Assembly: GCF_008629675.1 (NCBI RefSeq)
Contig: NZ_VWOX01000005.1
Span: 373,001-437,000 of the forward strand
Source: Roseiconus nitratireducens
GTDB taxonomy: Bacteria > Planctomycetota > Planctomycetia > Pirellulales > Pirellulaceae
DNA: 64,000 bases
Direction of reading: 5' to 3'
Made by a program: the position numbers and the translations under genes. Numbering within the stretch: the stretch's first letter is position 1; every line of letters starts with the position of its first letter. Shown here in pieces: positions 6,810 to 16,329 of the stretch. A model generated the notes under the pieces. That model did no database searches. It was not told the DNA's origin and saw only the letters and a program-made list of their open reading frames with translations.

Positions 6810-9800
6810 GTGAAACGGAAACTGATTCATTACCTGACGGCGCTTCTGGTGCTTTCGGCCTGCGCGACGGTGTACCGCGAAGCCGCCAATCGCCTTTTGC
6901 GTGCGCCCGAGGTCGCCATCGTGATCCCGCGCCCGCCAACTTCCAAGGCGGGGCTGAAGGATTCCTTGGCCGACCTGTTCCCCGCCGGGGCTTGGCAACT
7001 GGGTGACTGCAAACGGCTGCTAACCGGCAACGGGGCGTTACTTTTTCAGAACTGGCACCAGACGTCCGAAGATCATTGGAAGCTGGAACCAATCACGATC
7101 GTCGTCGGTCGCGGCTTGGAATCCGACGGTTCTGATGCCCCCATCGTGCTGACCGCCGAAGAAGGCGCCGAGGTCCAATTTGCCGAATCACTGGACGTCA
7201 TGGGCGGCAGTGCTCCACCGATCAAGATGGGGCGGATGATCGGCGAAGTGCGGATCAAACGCTTTGGCGACGCCAAACCGGGGGAAAACCTGGACGTCAC
7301 GACCGGCAACGTTCGCATCGACAACCGGAAAGTCTGGACGACCGAACAGATCATCATGCAGGTTGGCGGTGCTTCCATGCGTGGGCGCGATCTGACCATC
7401 CATTTGGCGGCATCCGCCAACCGGGCCGCCAGCAATTCGGCACCCTCATCGATCCTGGACCGGATGGAATTGGTGTACCTGGACGAATTGAAGATCCCGC
7501 TGGATCCGCCGGAACGTGCGGCAACGCAGCCCAGGCGGATTGGCCCGTCGAAATCACCACGGCGCAACGGCGTGGTGACCATCCACTGCGACAACGGCCT
7601 GGTGTACGACTTTGCGTTGGACCAGTTGTCGCTGCGAAAAGCCATCCGCATGGTCCGAACCGGCGGAGGCCCAAAGCCCGACACGTTTCGGTGCGAAACG
7701 TTGGATCTGGTGCTACGCGATCCGGCCGACCGTTCGATGAAGCGGAACGGGCCCTTGGATTGGATCGACCGAGTCAACGCCACCGGTCTGCCGGCGATTG
7801 TCGATCTGCCGTCCCAACAATTCCGCCTGGCCGCCGAGGAAATCGATTTCGATGCCCTGGGTGGACTGCTACGTGCCGGCGGAAATCAGCCGGTCGCGAT
7901 CAAACGGGGCGTCATCACCGCATCGCTAACGCAGTTAGCCTATCAGTTTGACCCCAAGCTCCCGGAACAAATCGGCACCGTCGACGCACGCGGTCTGGGT
8001 GAGGTTTCCGTGGCAGACCCCGGCGTGGCGATCCGAAGATTCAAGTGGCGTGACGGATTCCGACTGCAACCGCTTGACGACACCACACTGAAATCGATTC
8101 AGGGCAAACAACAGAGCAGTCGCCTTGGACTGCGAGTCGATGGGCAGGTGCAAGCGACGCTTGCTGATGGAGGCGAGTTCAAAGCCGGGGCGATCGAAGG
8201 CGTGTTGGTCGCCGACTCCCGCCCCCTGTCCGACGAAAAACCTCCGGCCACGTCCCTCACATCGCGCCCCGCGCTTCAACAACCGGCTGACCGATCACGT
8301 CCGCGATTCACGTTCCGGCCGGAAGTGTTTCATGCCACCGATTCGGTGGACATCGAATCCAGTGCGATTGCAATGCAGACGAATCAGTTGAGTCTGTATT
8401 TCGAGCAGGCCGCGGCACCAGTCGGCAGCGGCACCCGCGCGAGATCACCTGACTCGGCTTCAGGCGTATCCGATTGGGTGATTCAGCCGACACCGAGCGA
8501 CGGCCGACGCGCCCCCGTGGCCCGCCCTCGCCCCTCGCTGAAAGGTGACCTGATCACCGCCAAACTGCTCGTCACGCCTGACGGATTGGACGCCAGGGAT
8601 TTGAGCATTCGCGGAAACGTCGTGGTCCGACACCAAGTCCGGACCGGAGAATCGATGATGCCAATTGAATTGGTTGGCGACACGCTTCGATTGCAACGCA
8701 GTGCAACACAACAAGGGGGCGGCCGCGACTATCTGCAGTTGGGCAGCGGCCCCGAGTCGCCGGCGAGATTCCTGATGGGAGACGGCTACTTTGTCGGCCC
8801 GACGATCAAGGTCTGGCCGCACGACAATGTCGTCCAGGTCGACGGGGCGGGCGAACTTCAAGTGCCGCGCCAAGTTTTGGCGTCGGCCGGCAAACCGCGC
8901 TCTGAAGACGTCACTAAAAAACCTTCGATTCAATGGCAGGTTCCGCCACACTGCCAGTGGCTGGGCAGCATGCAATTTGACGGGCAAACGGCCCTCCTGG
9001 ATGGCGGCGTCAAAATCGATGCGACGATCGCCAGCGGAGAAAGTCCATGGATCACGACGATGGCCGGCCAAGCCATGGAGATCGCCTTGGACCGGTCGAT
9101 TGAGCTGCTGGACCAGGCCAGCATGAAAGCGGCTACGGTGGCGCAGATCAGCCTGTTTCGATCGGACCAGCAACCCGTCACGGTTCGAAGTGAACAGCGT
9201 GCCGCCGACCAGGCCCCCGAAGCGATTCATCTACTTACCGCAGACCGGCTGAGCTTCATGCCGGCCGATGGCGGCAAGCTACTCGGCACCGGACCGGGGT
9301 CTTATCGCGGCTGGATGATGACCGATCGCAACAGCTCCATCCTGTCGCCGCGGGCATCGGAAACCGAACACCTCGGCAACCAAGTGCTGCAGGGCGTCCA
9401 CCTAAAGTTTCGCAACGCCCTCGAGGGCGACCTGACCAACCGAACACTCGCCTTCACCGGCGGGGTTCGCGCAGGAGTCCGAAAACTGAACGGCTGGGAC
9501 GAACACGTCGATGTCGACCAGATGCAACGCCTGGCAATGGACGAATCCACCCTGCAATGTGAACGGCTGCAGTTCGGAATCACACCCGGCATCCCGGAAG
9601 ACGTCCGCAACATTCCCGGAATGCCAACGCCGTGGGAAATGGAAGCCAGTGGCGGCGTCTTGGTACGGGCGCGCACCGATCGGGGTCTGATTGAAGGCGA
9701 TGCTTCTCGCGCATCCTACGCTTCACGCAAATCCTGGCTGCTGATTGAGGGATCGCCTGCGCAGAGCGCGTCGTTCAAACAGACCACCCCGGAAGGCAAA

Positions 9801-9914
9801 CCCGGATTCCAAATGCGTTACCCGCAAATGGCACTGAACCTGAAGACCTACGAACTGGAATTCTTGATGGAAGACGCGAAGATCGGCAATCTGCCTCAGC
9901 CGCCGCGCCGGTAG
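6810..9914 (+). CDS. Very large LptC/LptA (OstA)-like LPS transport protein
   Basis: A 1034-residue protein with a single N-terminal membrane anchor (LIHYLTALLVLSACATVY) and then a long beta-rich extracytoplasmic part. Segments such as MRGRDLTIHL, the DLSIRGNVVVRHQ region and LEGDLTNRTLAFTGGVRAG resemble the repeating strands of LptA/LptC/OstA beta-jellyroll domains. The gene follows kdsD and kdsC, which is where lptC sits in proteobacteria. I infer it bridges LPS across the periplasm, combining LptC anchor and LptA bridge roles. E. coli LptC and LptA are each under 200 residues, so this is about five times larger. No single catalytic motif is seen. The start is GTG with no clear ribosome site, nine bases after the kdsC stop. 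Confidence 0.6.
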   Translation: MKRKLIHYLTALLVLSACATVYREAANRLLRAPEVAIVIPRPPTSKAGLKDSLADLFPAGAWQLGDCKRLLTGNGALLFQNWHQTSEDHWKLEPITIVVGRGLESDGSDAPIVLTAEEGAEVQFAESLDVMGGSAPPIKMGRMIGEVRIKRFGDAKPGENLDVTTGNVRIDNRKVWTTEQIIMQVGGASMRGRDLTIHLAASANRAASNSAPSSILDRMELVYLDELKIPLDPPERAATQPRRIGPSKSPRRNGVVTIHCDNGLVYDFALDQLSLRKAIRMVRTGGGPKPDTFRCETLDLVLRDPADRSMKRNGPLDWIDRVNATGLPAIVDLPSQQFRLAAEEIDFDALGGLLRAGGNQPVAIKRGVITASLTQLAYQFDPKLPEQIGTVDARGLGEVSVADPGVAIRRFKWRDGFRLQPLDDTTLKSIQGKQQSSRLGLRVDGQVQATLADGGEFKAGAIEGVLVADSRPLSDEKPPATSLTSRPALQQPADRSRPRFTFRPEVFHATDSVDIESSAIAMQTNQLSLYFEQAAAPVGSGTRARSPDSASGVSDWVIQPTPSDGRRAPVARPRPSLKGDLITAKLLVTPDGLDARDLSIRGNVVVRHQVRTGESMMPIELVGDTLRLQRSATQQGGGRDYLQLGSGPESPARFLMGDGYFVGPTIKVWPHDNVVQVDGAGELQVPRQVLASAGKPRSEDVTKKPSIQWQVPPHCQWLGSMQFDGQTALLDGGVKIDATIASGESPWITTMAGQAMEIALDRSIELLDQASMKAATVAQISLFRSDQQPVTVRSEQRAADQAPEAIHLLTADRLSFMPADGGKLLGTGPGSYRGWMMTDRNSSILSPRASETEHLGNQVLQGVHLKFRNALEGDLTNRTLAFTGGVRAGVRKLNGWDEHVDVDQMQRLAMDESTLQCERLQFGITPGIPEDVRNIPGMPTPWEMEASGGVLVRARTDRGLIEGDASRASYASRKSWLLIEGSPAQSASFKQTTPEGKPGFQMRYPQMALNLKTYELEFLMEDAKIGNLPQPPRR

Positions 9915-9945
9915 CGCTGGCCGTTGTTCGCCGCATCCATGCTCC

Positions 9946-10563
9946 TCAAGAATCTTCGTCGATCACTTCCGGACTGGCCGGATCCTCCGGAGCTCGCTTG
10001 CGAAGTTTTCGCTGCAGGGAGCGTCGGTGAATCCCCAATCGCCGCGCCGCCTCGGAGATGTTCCCGCCACAATCGGAAAGCACCCGATGGATGTGCTCCC
10101 ATTCGTTGCGGGCCAACGACGGGGCGGGAAAGCTGACATCGCCGGTGGGGACCGTCGGTTCATCGCCACGTGCAAACGCCGCCAGAATGTCGTCGGCGTC
10201 GGCGGGTTTGCTAAGAAAATTCACCGCCCCCGCACGCACCGCGTCGATCGACGCCGGGATGCTTCCGAAACCGGACAGCATAATGACCCGAGTGTCCGGT
10301 TTCATTTGCAACAACTTTCGAAGCAGATCCAAGCCGGTTTTTCCCGGCATCCGCAGATCCAGAACGGCCAGATCCGTGGGCGAATGGTGAAACACTTCCA
10401 CCGCCTCGTCATAGCTGCCGGCTGTTTGCACACGGAACCCGCGCTGTCGCATCGCCATCGCCAGACGATCCCGCAGAATCACGGTGTCATCGACCAACAG
10501 GATGCTTTCGGCTCCCAAGGTCATCGAACTGTGTACCGGTGAGTTTTCTTCTGTCATGATCAT
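9946..10563 (-). CDS. RegA/ActR/PrrA-type response regulator
   Basis: A 205-residue two-component regulator. The receiver domain at about 19-130 has the acidic pair D25/D26, phosphoacceptor D69 in LAVLDLRMPGKTG, T/S position S97 and K119 in FLSKPA. A short linker leads to a Fis-type helix-turn-helix (residues 155-190, GGNISEAARRLGIHRRSLQRKLRKRAP). That HTH is the signature of the redox-responsive RegA family. No histidine kinase is encoded in the window, so its partner must lie elsewhere. ATGATCATG gives two possible starts two codons apart, neither with a strong ribosome site. It is convergent with the LptC-like gene. Confidence 0.9.
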   Translation of the reverse strand: MIMTEENSPVHSSMTLGAESILLVDDTVILRDRLAMAMRQRGFRVQTAGSYDEAVEVFHHSPTDLAVLDLRMPGKTGLDLLRKLLQMKPDTRVIMLSGFGSIPASIDAVRAGAVNFLSKPADADDILAAFARGDEPTVPTGDVSFPAPSLARNEWEHIHRVLSDCGGNISEAARRLGIHRRSLQRKLRKRAPEDPASPEVIDEDS

Positions 10564-10856
10564 CTAGTGCTGCTCGTCAATACGGCCGAACGCGGCGAAG
10601 GCTTGTCCGTACCCGCCCGGCTTCCAACTCTATCAAATTGTCCCACTTCATCCTTCGCTTTTCCGCGAGAACCGACGAAGTCTTTGCCCGCACGCTGATA
10701 ATCGATCCGATCAAATCGATCTGATTCAGGCGATCCCACTTGTTCAGTGTAGACGGGCCCCAAAATTCGAACATCCCCGCCGTGGTCCTACGGCCCGGAA
10801 AAAGCGGCCGGGAAGACGTGACCGGAAGATTCCGAACAGCCGGCCAATCGATGGGC

Positions 10857-12422
10857 TCAAACCGGCAGCTCTCCAGACTGAATCGCCCCGGCCCGCTCAC
10901 GGACCTTGGACAGAAACGCAGCATCCTTGCGATCCAGATTCATCAACTGCATTTTCATTCTGGGATTCTGGGCGAAGGCCGATCGGTGGCGTTGCAAAAA
11001 ATCCCAGTACAACGTCGTGAATGGACAGGCGTCTTCGCCCACGGCTTCCTTGGGAGAATAACGACACGAGCGACAATGATTGCTCATCCGATTGATGTAC
11101 GCTCCGCTGGCGCAGTAAGGCTTGGTCGCCATCAAACCGCCGTCACCGTACTGGCTCATTCCCAGGGCGTTGGGCAGACTGACCCAATCGATCGCGTCGG
11201 CATACATCGCCAGATGCCACTCATGAAATCGTCTGGGATGCACCCCCAGCAGTTGGGCATACAACCCCAGCACCATCAGCCGTTGGATGTGGTGGGCGTA
11301 GGCGGTTTCCATCACCAGACGCATGCTGTCGGCGACGCAGGCCATCTCCGTTTGGCCGTCCCAGAAAAAGTCCGGAACCCCTTGCGAAGGATCACATTGC
11401 AACGCGTTCAGCTCGGCGTACTCCGGCATTTGCGTCCAGTAGACCCCGCGAACGTATTCCCGCCAGCCAAGGATTTGGCGGACGAAACCTTCCACCGCAT
11501 TGATCGGTGCGATGTCGTCTTGAAATGCTCCCACCGCAGCCTCGACGACCTCACGGGGGCTGAGCAGGTGCAGGTTGATGGCGTGAGACAATCGCGAGTG
11601 ATAAAGAAACCTCTGGTCACCCCACATCGCGTCCTGATACGTCCCAAAGTCCGGCAACCGATGCCTGACAAAGTCCTCCAGCGACTCGACCGCCTGGTCC
11701 CGCGTGACGGGCAAATCGAAATCGTCCAGTTCGCCGGGATGATCTGAGAAGCGTGATGACACCATCTCCATCACGTCGCGGGTGATCGCATCGGGTGCGA
11801 ATCGCGGCGGTTCGGGTATCTCACCCGGCCCACCGCGTTTGAAGCTGGATCGATTCTCCTTGTCAAAATTCCAGCTGCCTCCAATCGGCTCGCCTTCCGA
11901 ATCGATCAACACATCGTGCTCTTTGCGCATGGTGCGATAGAACGATTCCAACACCATGGATTTTCGGTCGGCTGCCCATTCTCGAAAACGGTCGATGCTG
12001 CAATAGAAATGTTCGTCCTCACGAACTTCCATCGGAACACCACAGTCGGCGGTCGTCTGCTGGAGCGAACGCAGCACGCGATCGTCGCCCGGGTGCACGA
12101 CCACGACCTTCTGCGGTTCGCCCTGCGAAAAAGTCTCACGCAGCAAGCGTGAAAAACTTGACTTACGGGCTTTGCGACCATCGGATGGCAACTCGTGGTA
12201 ATCGACCTGAAACCCGTTGGCACGCAACTCCTCGCGAAAATGGCGCATCGGAGCGAAGAAGCTGACCAGCCGGTACTTGTGACACCACACATGGCTCGCC
12301 TCCTCTTGATTCTCCGCCATCCAGATGCGGTCCACCGACGCGTCGAAATCCTGCAGAGCCGCTGAATCGTGATTCAGCTGATCCCCCAAGACAAGTACCA
12401 AGTTGCGCGAGCGGCGGGACAT
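10857..12422 (-). CDS. phrB: Iron-sulfur (6-4) photolyase, PhrB/FeS-BCP family
   Basis: A 521-residue DNA repair flavoprotein predicted to reverse UV (6-4) photoproducts with light. The N-terminus (LVLVLGDQLNHDSAAL) is typical of the photolyase-related family. Four cysteines at C362, C450, C453 and C466 have spacings of 88, 3 and 13. Those match the [4Fe-4S] ligands of Agrobacterium PhrB (C350, C438, C441, C454). The FAD pocket region is DAIDWVSLPNALGMSQYGDGG. The ATG at 12422 is chosen because the Rossmann-like fold starts there. The open frame continues 39 codons upstream, but that part is Arg-rich and unlike the family. Confidence 0.92.
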   Translation of the reverse strand: MSRRSRNLVLVLGDQLNHDSAALQDFDASVDRIWMAENQEEASHVWCHKYRLVSFFAPMRHFREELRANGFQVDYHELPSDGRKARKSSFSRLLRETFSQGEPQKVVVVHPGDDRVLRSLQQTTADCGVPMEVREDEHFYCSIDRFREWAADRKSMVLESFYRTMRKEHDVLIDSEGEPIGGSWNFDKENRSSFKRGGPGEIPEPPRFAPDAITRDVMEMVSSRFSDHPGELDDFDLPVTRDQAVESLEDFVRHRLPDFGTYQDAMWGDQRFLYHSRLSHAINLHLLSPREVVEAAVGAFQDDIAPINAVEGFVRQILGWREYVRGVYWTQMPEYAELNALQCDPSQGVPDFFWDGQTEMACVADSMRLVMETAYAHHIQRLMVLGLYAQLLGVHPRRFHEWHLAMYADAIDWVSLPNALGMSQYGDGGLMATKPYCASGAYINRMSNHCRSCRYSPKEAVGEDACPFTTLYWDFLQRHRSAFAQNPRMKMQLMNLDRKDAAFLSKVRERAGAIQSGELPV

Positions 12423-12549
12423 CAGGCGGTTCAGAAATCGGGGGCGAGACGTGAGCCGGGAAGTGTACCGGCGTGTCCAGCGTTCAACCCAACTTCGGTT
12501 CGACCCACGTCCCTGACTGCGGCTGCCAGGGAGTGGCAATCGGGTACGG

Positions 12550-12575
12550 CCACCGTCTGGCGACGGTGGCTACGT
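12550..12575 (+). repeat. REP-like hairpin repeat (copy B)
   Basis: An exact 26-bp copy of the hairpin repeat at 4943-4968, here with the stem extended by one G-C pair (12549-12570). It lies in the 162-bp gap downstream of the small membrane protein gene and upstream of photolyase, where it could also act as a transcript 3' end for the former. Confidence 0.8.
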
Positions 12576-12584
12576 TGGCGACCG

Positions 12585-13217
12585 TCAAGAAAAGCGGCGG
12601 CTGAAAACCCCCAGCAGTCCGCCCGTGCAGCACAACCCGACCAGAGCCATTGCAAAGACGGCCCCGGTCGCCCGCAGACGGTCTCCCACCTCGGCATTCT
12701 TCCACGCCCGAAGAATCTTCTGCTGCTGTTCTGGTCCGAATTGCAGTTCCACGGCGATCTCTTTCAACGCTTGATCGCCGCGCACCAAATCACCGACGTA
12801 ACGGCGTCCGACCAGTTCGTCGTCGATCCACTGACCATCCAACATCGCATCGTCGCAAACCCAGCCGGTGCGTTCCTTGACGTACAGCGCCACGGCCGCC
12901 CTCTGCAACACATCCAACTCGGCTTCGCACTGCTGCATCGTTTCACAGCCGCTGGTCACCACGACCCAAGTGTGCACGGGAGATTTGAGATCAGGTTCCT
13001 GATCGACCCAGGCAGGTCGGTCGTCGGGATAGACCACATGGTCCAACGGCGCGACCGACAACTCCGATCTCGACGATTTTGATTCCGATGCAGCAGCGTT
13101 CGCGTCAACCGTCGCTTCCGGTTCGCTGACCGACTCGATCTTGGACTCGGCGAAGGCGACCGATGAAATGAACCCGACAAGCAGGCAAGCGGCAAAGGCA
13201 GGGCCCAGCGATTTCAT
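12585..13217 (-). CDS. Small exported membrane protein next to Ser/Thr kinase, function unknown
   Basis: 210 residues with no family recognised. The N-terminus is a signal peptide (FAACLLVGFISSVAFA). An acidic Ser/Ala/Glu linker follows, then a soluble domain with VVYPDDRPAWVDQ, HTWVVVTSGCETMQQC and ERTGWVCDD. It ends with one transmembrane helix (AVFAMALVGLCCTGGLLGVF) and a basic RRFS tail. The start codon overlaps the kinase stop by ATGA, so the two are translationally coupled. The protein may be a sensor, anchor or substrate of the kinase; this is inferred from position only. Confidence 0.8.
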   Translation of the reverse strand: MKSLGPAFAACLLVGFISSVAFAESKIESVSEPEATVDANAAASESKSSRSELSVAPLDHVVYPDDRPAWVDQEPDLKSPVHTWVVVTSGCETMQQCEAELDVLQRAAVALYVKERTGWVCDDAMLDGQWIDDELVGRRYVGDLVRGDQALKEIAVELQFGPEQQQKILRAWKNAEVGDRLRATGAVFAMALVGLCCTGGLLGVFSRRFS

Positions 13218-15577
13218 GCGTGCACCTCGACGTTAGGTTTTGAATTGGGTTGACGAGTTTGAACCAGCCGCGGGTTGATCCACGGTGCGGACATCTGCGT
13301 GGCGATTGCCAAGCCACCGGCAATCAAGATTCCGGCCGGCTGCGGCATCGGCAGGAATTGATGGATCCCCCAGGCCGCGACGCACACGACCGCAACACTC
13401 CACAGACTCAAGCGAGTGCGACGCAAGGGGTCCACCGGCTTCCACCAGCGGATCGCACCAAGCAGCACGGCAAAGTGGGCCATCATCCCCGCCGCCCGAA
13501 TGGTTCCGTCATCACGATACAACGCTTGCGGCAGGTCCCGTCCTAGCAGTCCGCTATCGGAAACCTGCATCGGCAACATCAAGAACTCGTTCAATCCGTA
13601 CGCAGCCAGCCCCACGCCGGCGCCGACACCGGCCAACACCAGCCGCCTGGGAAGCCCCTCGCCTTCATCGCGTTCCCACAGCTTCCCCAATCCCAAGATG
13701 CCCTGAGCGCCCAACAAGATCACCAGAGCGATCCAGAAATAAGGAGCCAATTCGACCGCGGAGATGTTGCCGCTACGCAATCCGATCACACCGGCCGCGA
13801 CCGTCATGGCCAAGACCGTCAGCGCCGATGCGATCCAGGAGGTGTTCAGCTCCGCCAGTCGCACCAGGTTGTGTTTCGCTCGCAAAGAATGCCGGACCTC
13901 GCTCCGCCACTGGTTCCGCGAACGCGGGTAGCTGGGGGGACCGGATTGCGATGCGATCTGGTGTGCACGGGCGTAGCTGGGCTGTTCACTGGAATGCAAC
14001 ACCATCTGACGGATGATGTAGTAGGGAACATAAATCGCCCCCAAAATCGACAACACCGGGAGCAACCAGTGGGTATTGACGAACAGCACGAACGCCACCA
14101 AGACGCCGATCCAAAACCGGGAGCGTGGGGATTGCTCCAACGACTTCCACCACACCCTCAGATCCGCCATTGATTTTCGCACGGCACGCAACAGCGGCTC
14201 ATCCGGTGGCGATGCCAACGACCCCGCGCCGTGTGCCATGGCCGGGCCCGAGTCAGATGCCGCGCCGGCGTGAACGACTCCCGCGGTGCCAATTCCCCCG
14301 TGACCCTGGACGACACCGGCACCGTGCAGAGGGGCGCCGTGAAGGGGGGCGGCGTGCGGGGTGCGCGACGTCGGGTTGCCCGAGCTCGTGAAAGACTGGG
14401 TCCCGACGGCCGACATCGATGCGGAGGCGGGTGCTCCGGCCAACGTCGCAATGGCGACCGCATCGGACGCCAGTCCCAAGTTGGCAAGCATCTCCGAGAC
14501 GGTCGCGGGACGCTTTCCCGGGTCCTTCTCGAGTGCCGCAGCGATCGTTTCACGGTACGGTGATGGAATGTCGCTCAAATCCGGAATGGACGTCAAATGT
14601 TTGACGATGATTTCGTGACAGCTTTCTCCGTCAAACGGCACGCGTCCGGTCAAGAGCTCGAACAGCATCACGCCCAAGGCGTAAACGTCGATCTCACGTC
14701 CGTAGTGTCCACGGCCGATCTCAGGGGCCATGTAGTGAAACGTGCCGACGCTCTCGGTATGACCACCACGCTGCGATGACGAAATGAATTTGCTTAACCC
14801 ATAGTCACCAACTTTAACGATTCCCAAATCGTCAAAGACGTTGCCCGGCTTCAGGTCTCGGTGGACCAGACCGGCCGAATGCAGGTGATCCACCCCGGAG
14901 GCGATGCCGGCGAACCAACGCCGGGCCTGAGTCTCGGGAAGACCGTCAGGATGCTTGTCCAGCACGTCGCGCAGGCTCTCACCGGCGACATATTCCATCA
15001 CGACCCACGACCCGCCGTCGGCGTCACGACAGATGTCGTACAGGGCCACCAGATTGGGATGCTTCAGATTCAAACACTGCGAAACGCCGCGCAGTTCGAT
15101 TTCCAGATTGCGCTGGATCCGCTTCAACGCGACTTCCTTCCCCGCATCACTTACGGCGAAGTAGACCTCGCCGAATCCCCCGATACCGACGCCACGCCGG
15201 ATCGTGTACGGCGGCAGTGGACGACTACCGGGGGGAAATGTGAAGGACATGGGGCGAGGCTGGTCGGGTGGCGAGCCGAGAATTGTTTCATCAATCGTAC
15301 CCGCCATTTTATCGCGCTCCCGGACGGCGTCATCCGGAATCTCGCTTTCCGATGCGACCGGATTGTCGCTTTTGCCCCGTGCTTTGCACTTCCACGGCTG
15401 CAGCCATCGCGCCGCGCCGCCGCGTCCGTTCCGGCAGCTCTTTGCCCCACCGGTCGCCTCCTGCTCCACCCGGGCAGAACTCGCGGTTTCGGACGGTCGC
15501 GTCTCTTGCGTGTCGTTGCCGTGAAGGGTCATGGTTGCGTCAACGCGAGAAGGGGTTGCGGGGGTGATCAGTTTCAT
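13214..15577 (-). CDS. Membrane-bound Ser/Thr protein kinase (PknB-like)
   Basis: A 787-residue Hanks-type kinase. After ~110 low-complexity residues the kinase domain spans about 123-375. It shows the Gly loop GVGIGGFGEVYF, ATP-lysine K152 (VALKRI), HRDLKPGN (239-246, catalytic D241), DYG in place of DFG (258-260), and the activation-segment end GTFHYMAPEI. A His/Gly/Ala-rich linker (PLHGAPLHGAGVVQGHGG) leads to a multi-pass C-terminal membrane region with at least six hydrophobic helices. It probably phosphorylates the adjacent FHA protein or proteins it binds. ATGA overlaps with both neighbours support the 15577 start, although methionines at residues 91 and 110 could also serve. Confidence 0.92.
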   Translation of the reverse strand: MKLITPATPSRVDATMTLHGNDTQETRPSETASSARVEQEATGGAKSCRNGRGGAARWLQPWKCKARGKSDNPVASESEIPDDAVRERDKMAGTIDETILGSPPDQPRPMSFTFPPGSRPLPPYTIRRGVGIGGFGEVYFAVSDAGKEVALKRIQRNLEIELRGVSQCLNLKHPNLVALYDICRDADGGSWVVMEYVAGESLRDVLDKHPDGLPETQARRWFAGIASGVDHLHSAGLVHRDLKPGNVFDDLGIVKVGDYGLSKFISSSQRGGHTESVGTFHYMAPEIGRGHYGREIDVYALGVMLFELLTGRVPFDGESCHEIIVKHLTSIPDLSDIPSPYRETIAAALEKDPGKRPATVSEMLANLGLASDAVAIATLAGAPASASMSAVGTQSFTSSGNPTSRTPHAAPLHGAPLHGAGVVQGHGGIGTAGVVHAGAASDSGPAMAHGAGSLASPPDEPLLRAVRKSMADLRVWWKSLEQSPRSRFWIGVLVAFVLFVNTHWLLPVLSILGAIYVPYYIIRQMVLHSSEQPSYARAHQIASQSGPPSYPRSRNQWRSEVRHSLRAKHNLVRLAELNTSWIASALTVLAMTVAAGVIGLRSGNISAVELAPYFWIALVILLGAQGILGLGKLWERDEGEGLPRRLVLAGVGAGVGLAAYGLNEFLMLPMQVSDSGLLGRDLPQALYRDDGTIRAAGMMAHFAVLLGAIRWWKPVDPLRRTRLSLWSVAVVCVAAWGIHQFLPMPQPAGILIAGGLAIATQMSAPWINPRLVQTRQPNSKPNVEVHA

Positions 15578-16206
15578 ACTTGTTCCAACGTCATATCCAG
15601 TTCATCAACCGAAACACGCTGTCCTGGCACCAGTTCGACAAACTCGGACCAAACGTTGGCACCGCGCGACATCGGAGAACTTTGGCTCTGACGGTGCTTC
15701 GCGTGCCAGCGACCATCGCGGAACAGCAAGACCGCCGCCGAATCCCTGCCGCTCAAGCGGATGTGGTTGTTCGACGCCCGGCCGATCAACACGGTCTGGT
15801 CCACCAACAAAACCCGGTCCACGTGGCCGCTAAATCGGTGTGGCGGCGCGAGCGACAGAACCGCCGAACCGGACAACGGTGAAGGTTGCTCCAGAGACAG
15901 CTTCGTCACACCGGTGATCGGCAGGTGTTCTCCGGTCCGCAACAATCGCCGCTCCAGCGATGACGCGACGTCTGCCGGCGAATCCGTCGCCGGCACCCAG
16001 AAGTAGTCGCTACCCTGACGAATCAGTTCGCCCTCGTGGCGACGCCAATCCGACCGAACTTGCACCGCAGCGTCACTGTCCGGCCGCATTCCACCGACAC
16101 TCACCCGCTGCCGGGTCACCAGCAAAAAGCCGCCGCATCCGTCGACCCACAAACGCCACATCGTGCGGCGGGGACGATCGGTTGTGCTCGCGAAAAGGCC
16201 GTTCAT
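15574..16206 (-). CDS. FHA-domain protein
   Basis: 210 residues, cytoplasmic. The C-terminal half (about 125-205) is a recognisable forkhead-associated phosphopeptide-binding fold: VLIGRASNNHIRLSGRDSAAVLLFRDGRWHAKH, with the conserved Arg in IGR. The N-terminal half (about 17-75) looks like a second, degenerate FHA unit (RVSVGGMRP, then RRHEGELIRQGSDYFWVP). Its stop overlaps the kinase start by ATGA, so it is the likely phospho-Thr reader coupled to that kinase. Confidence 0.8.
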   Translation of the reverse strand: MNGLFASTTDRPRRTMWRLWVDGCGGFLLVTRQRVSVGGMRPDSDAAVQVRSDWRRHEGELIRQGSDYFWVPATDSPADVASSLERRLLRTGEHLPITGVTKLSLEQPSPLSGSAVLSLAPPHRFSGHVDRVLLVDQTVLIGRASNNHIRLSGRDSAAVLLFRDGRWHAKHRQSQSSPMSRGANVWSEFVELVPGQRVSVDELDMTLEQV

Positions 16207-16329
16207 CGAATCGTCATGCGGGTCAAGGACGGTGGGAATCGAAACAAACAGTGAGAATCAATACCGGAGTGAACCATCAAACCAAGAACCGGAACCGCGT
16301 CGGTCGCCGGTTCTCCAGCCAAGCGCGAA

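Noticed and set aside
10740..11747. 335-codon plus-strand open frame
   Set aside because: It is the antisense of the photolyase gene, which has all family motifs and metal ligands.
12369..13082. 237-codon plus-strand open frame
   Set aside because: It lies antisense to the small membrane protein and photolyase start and is Arg/Ser-rich.
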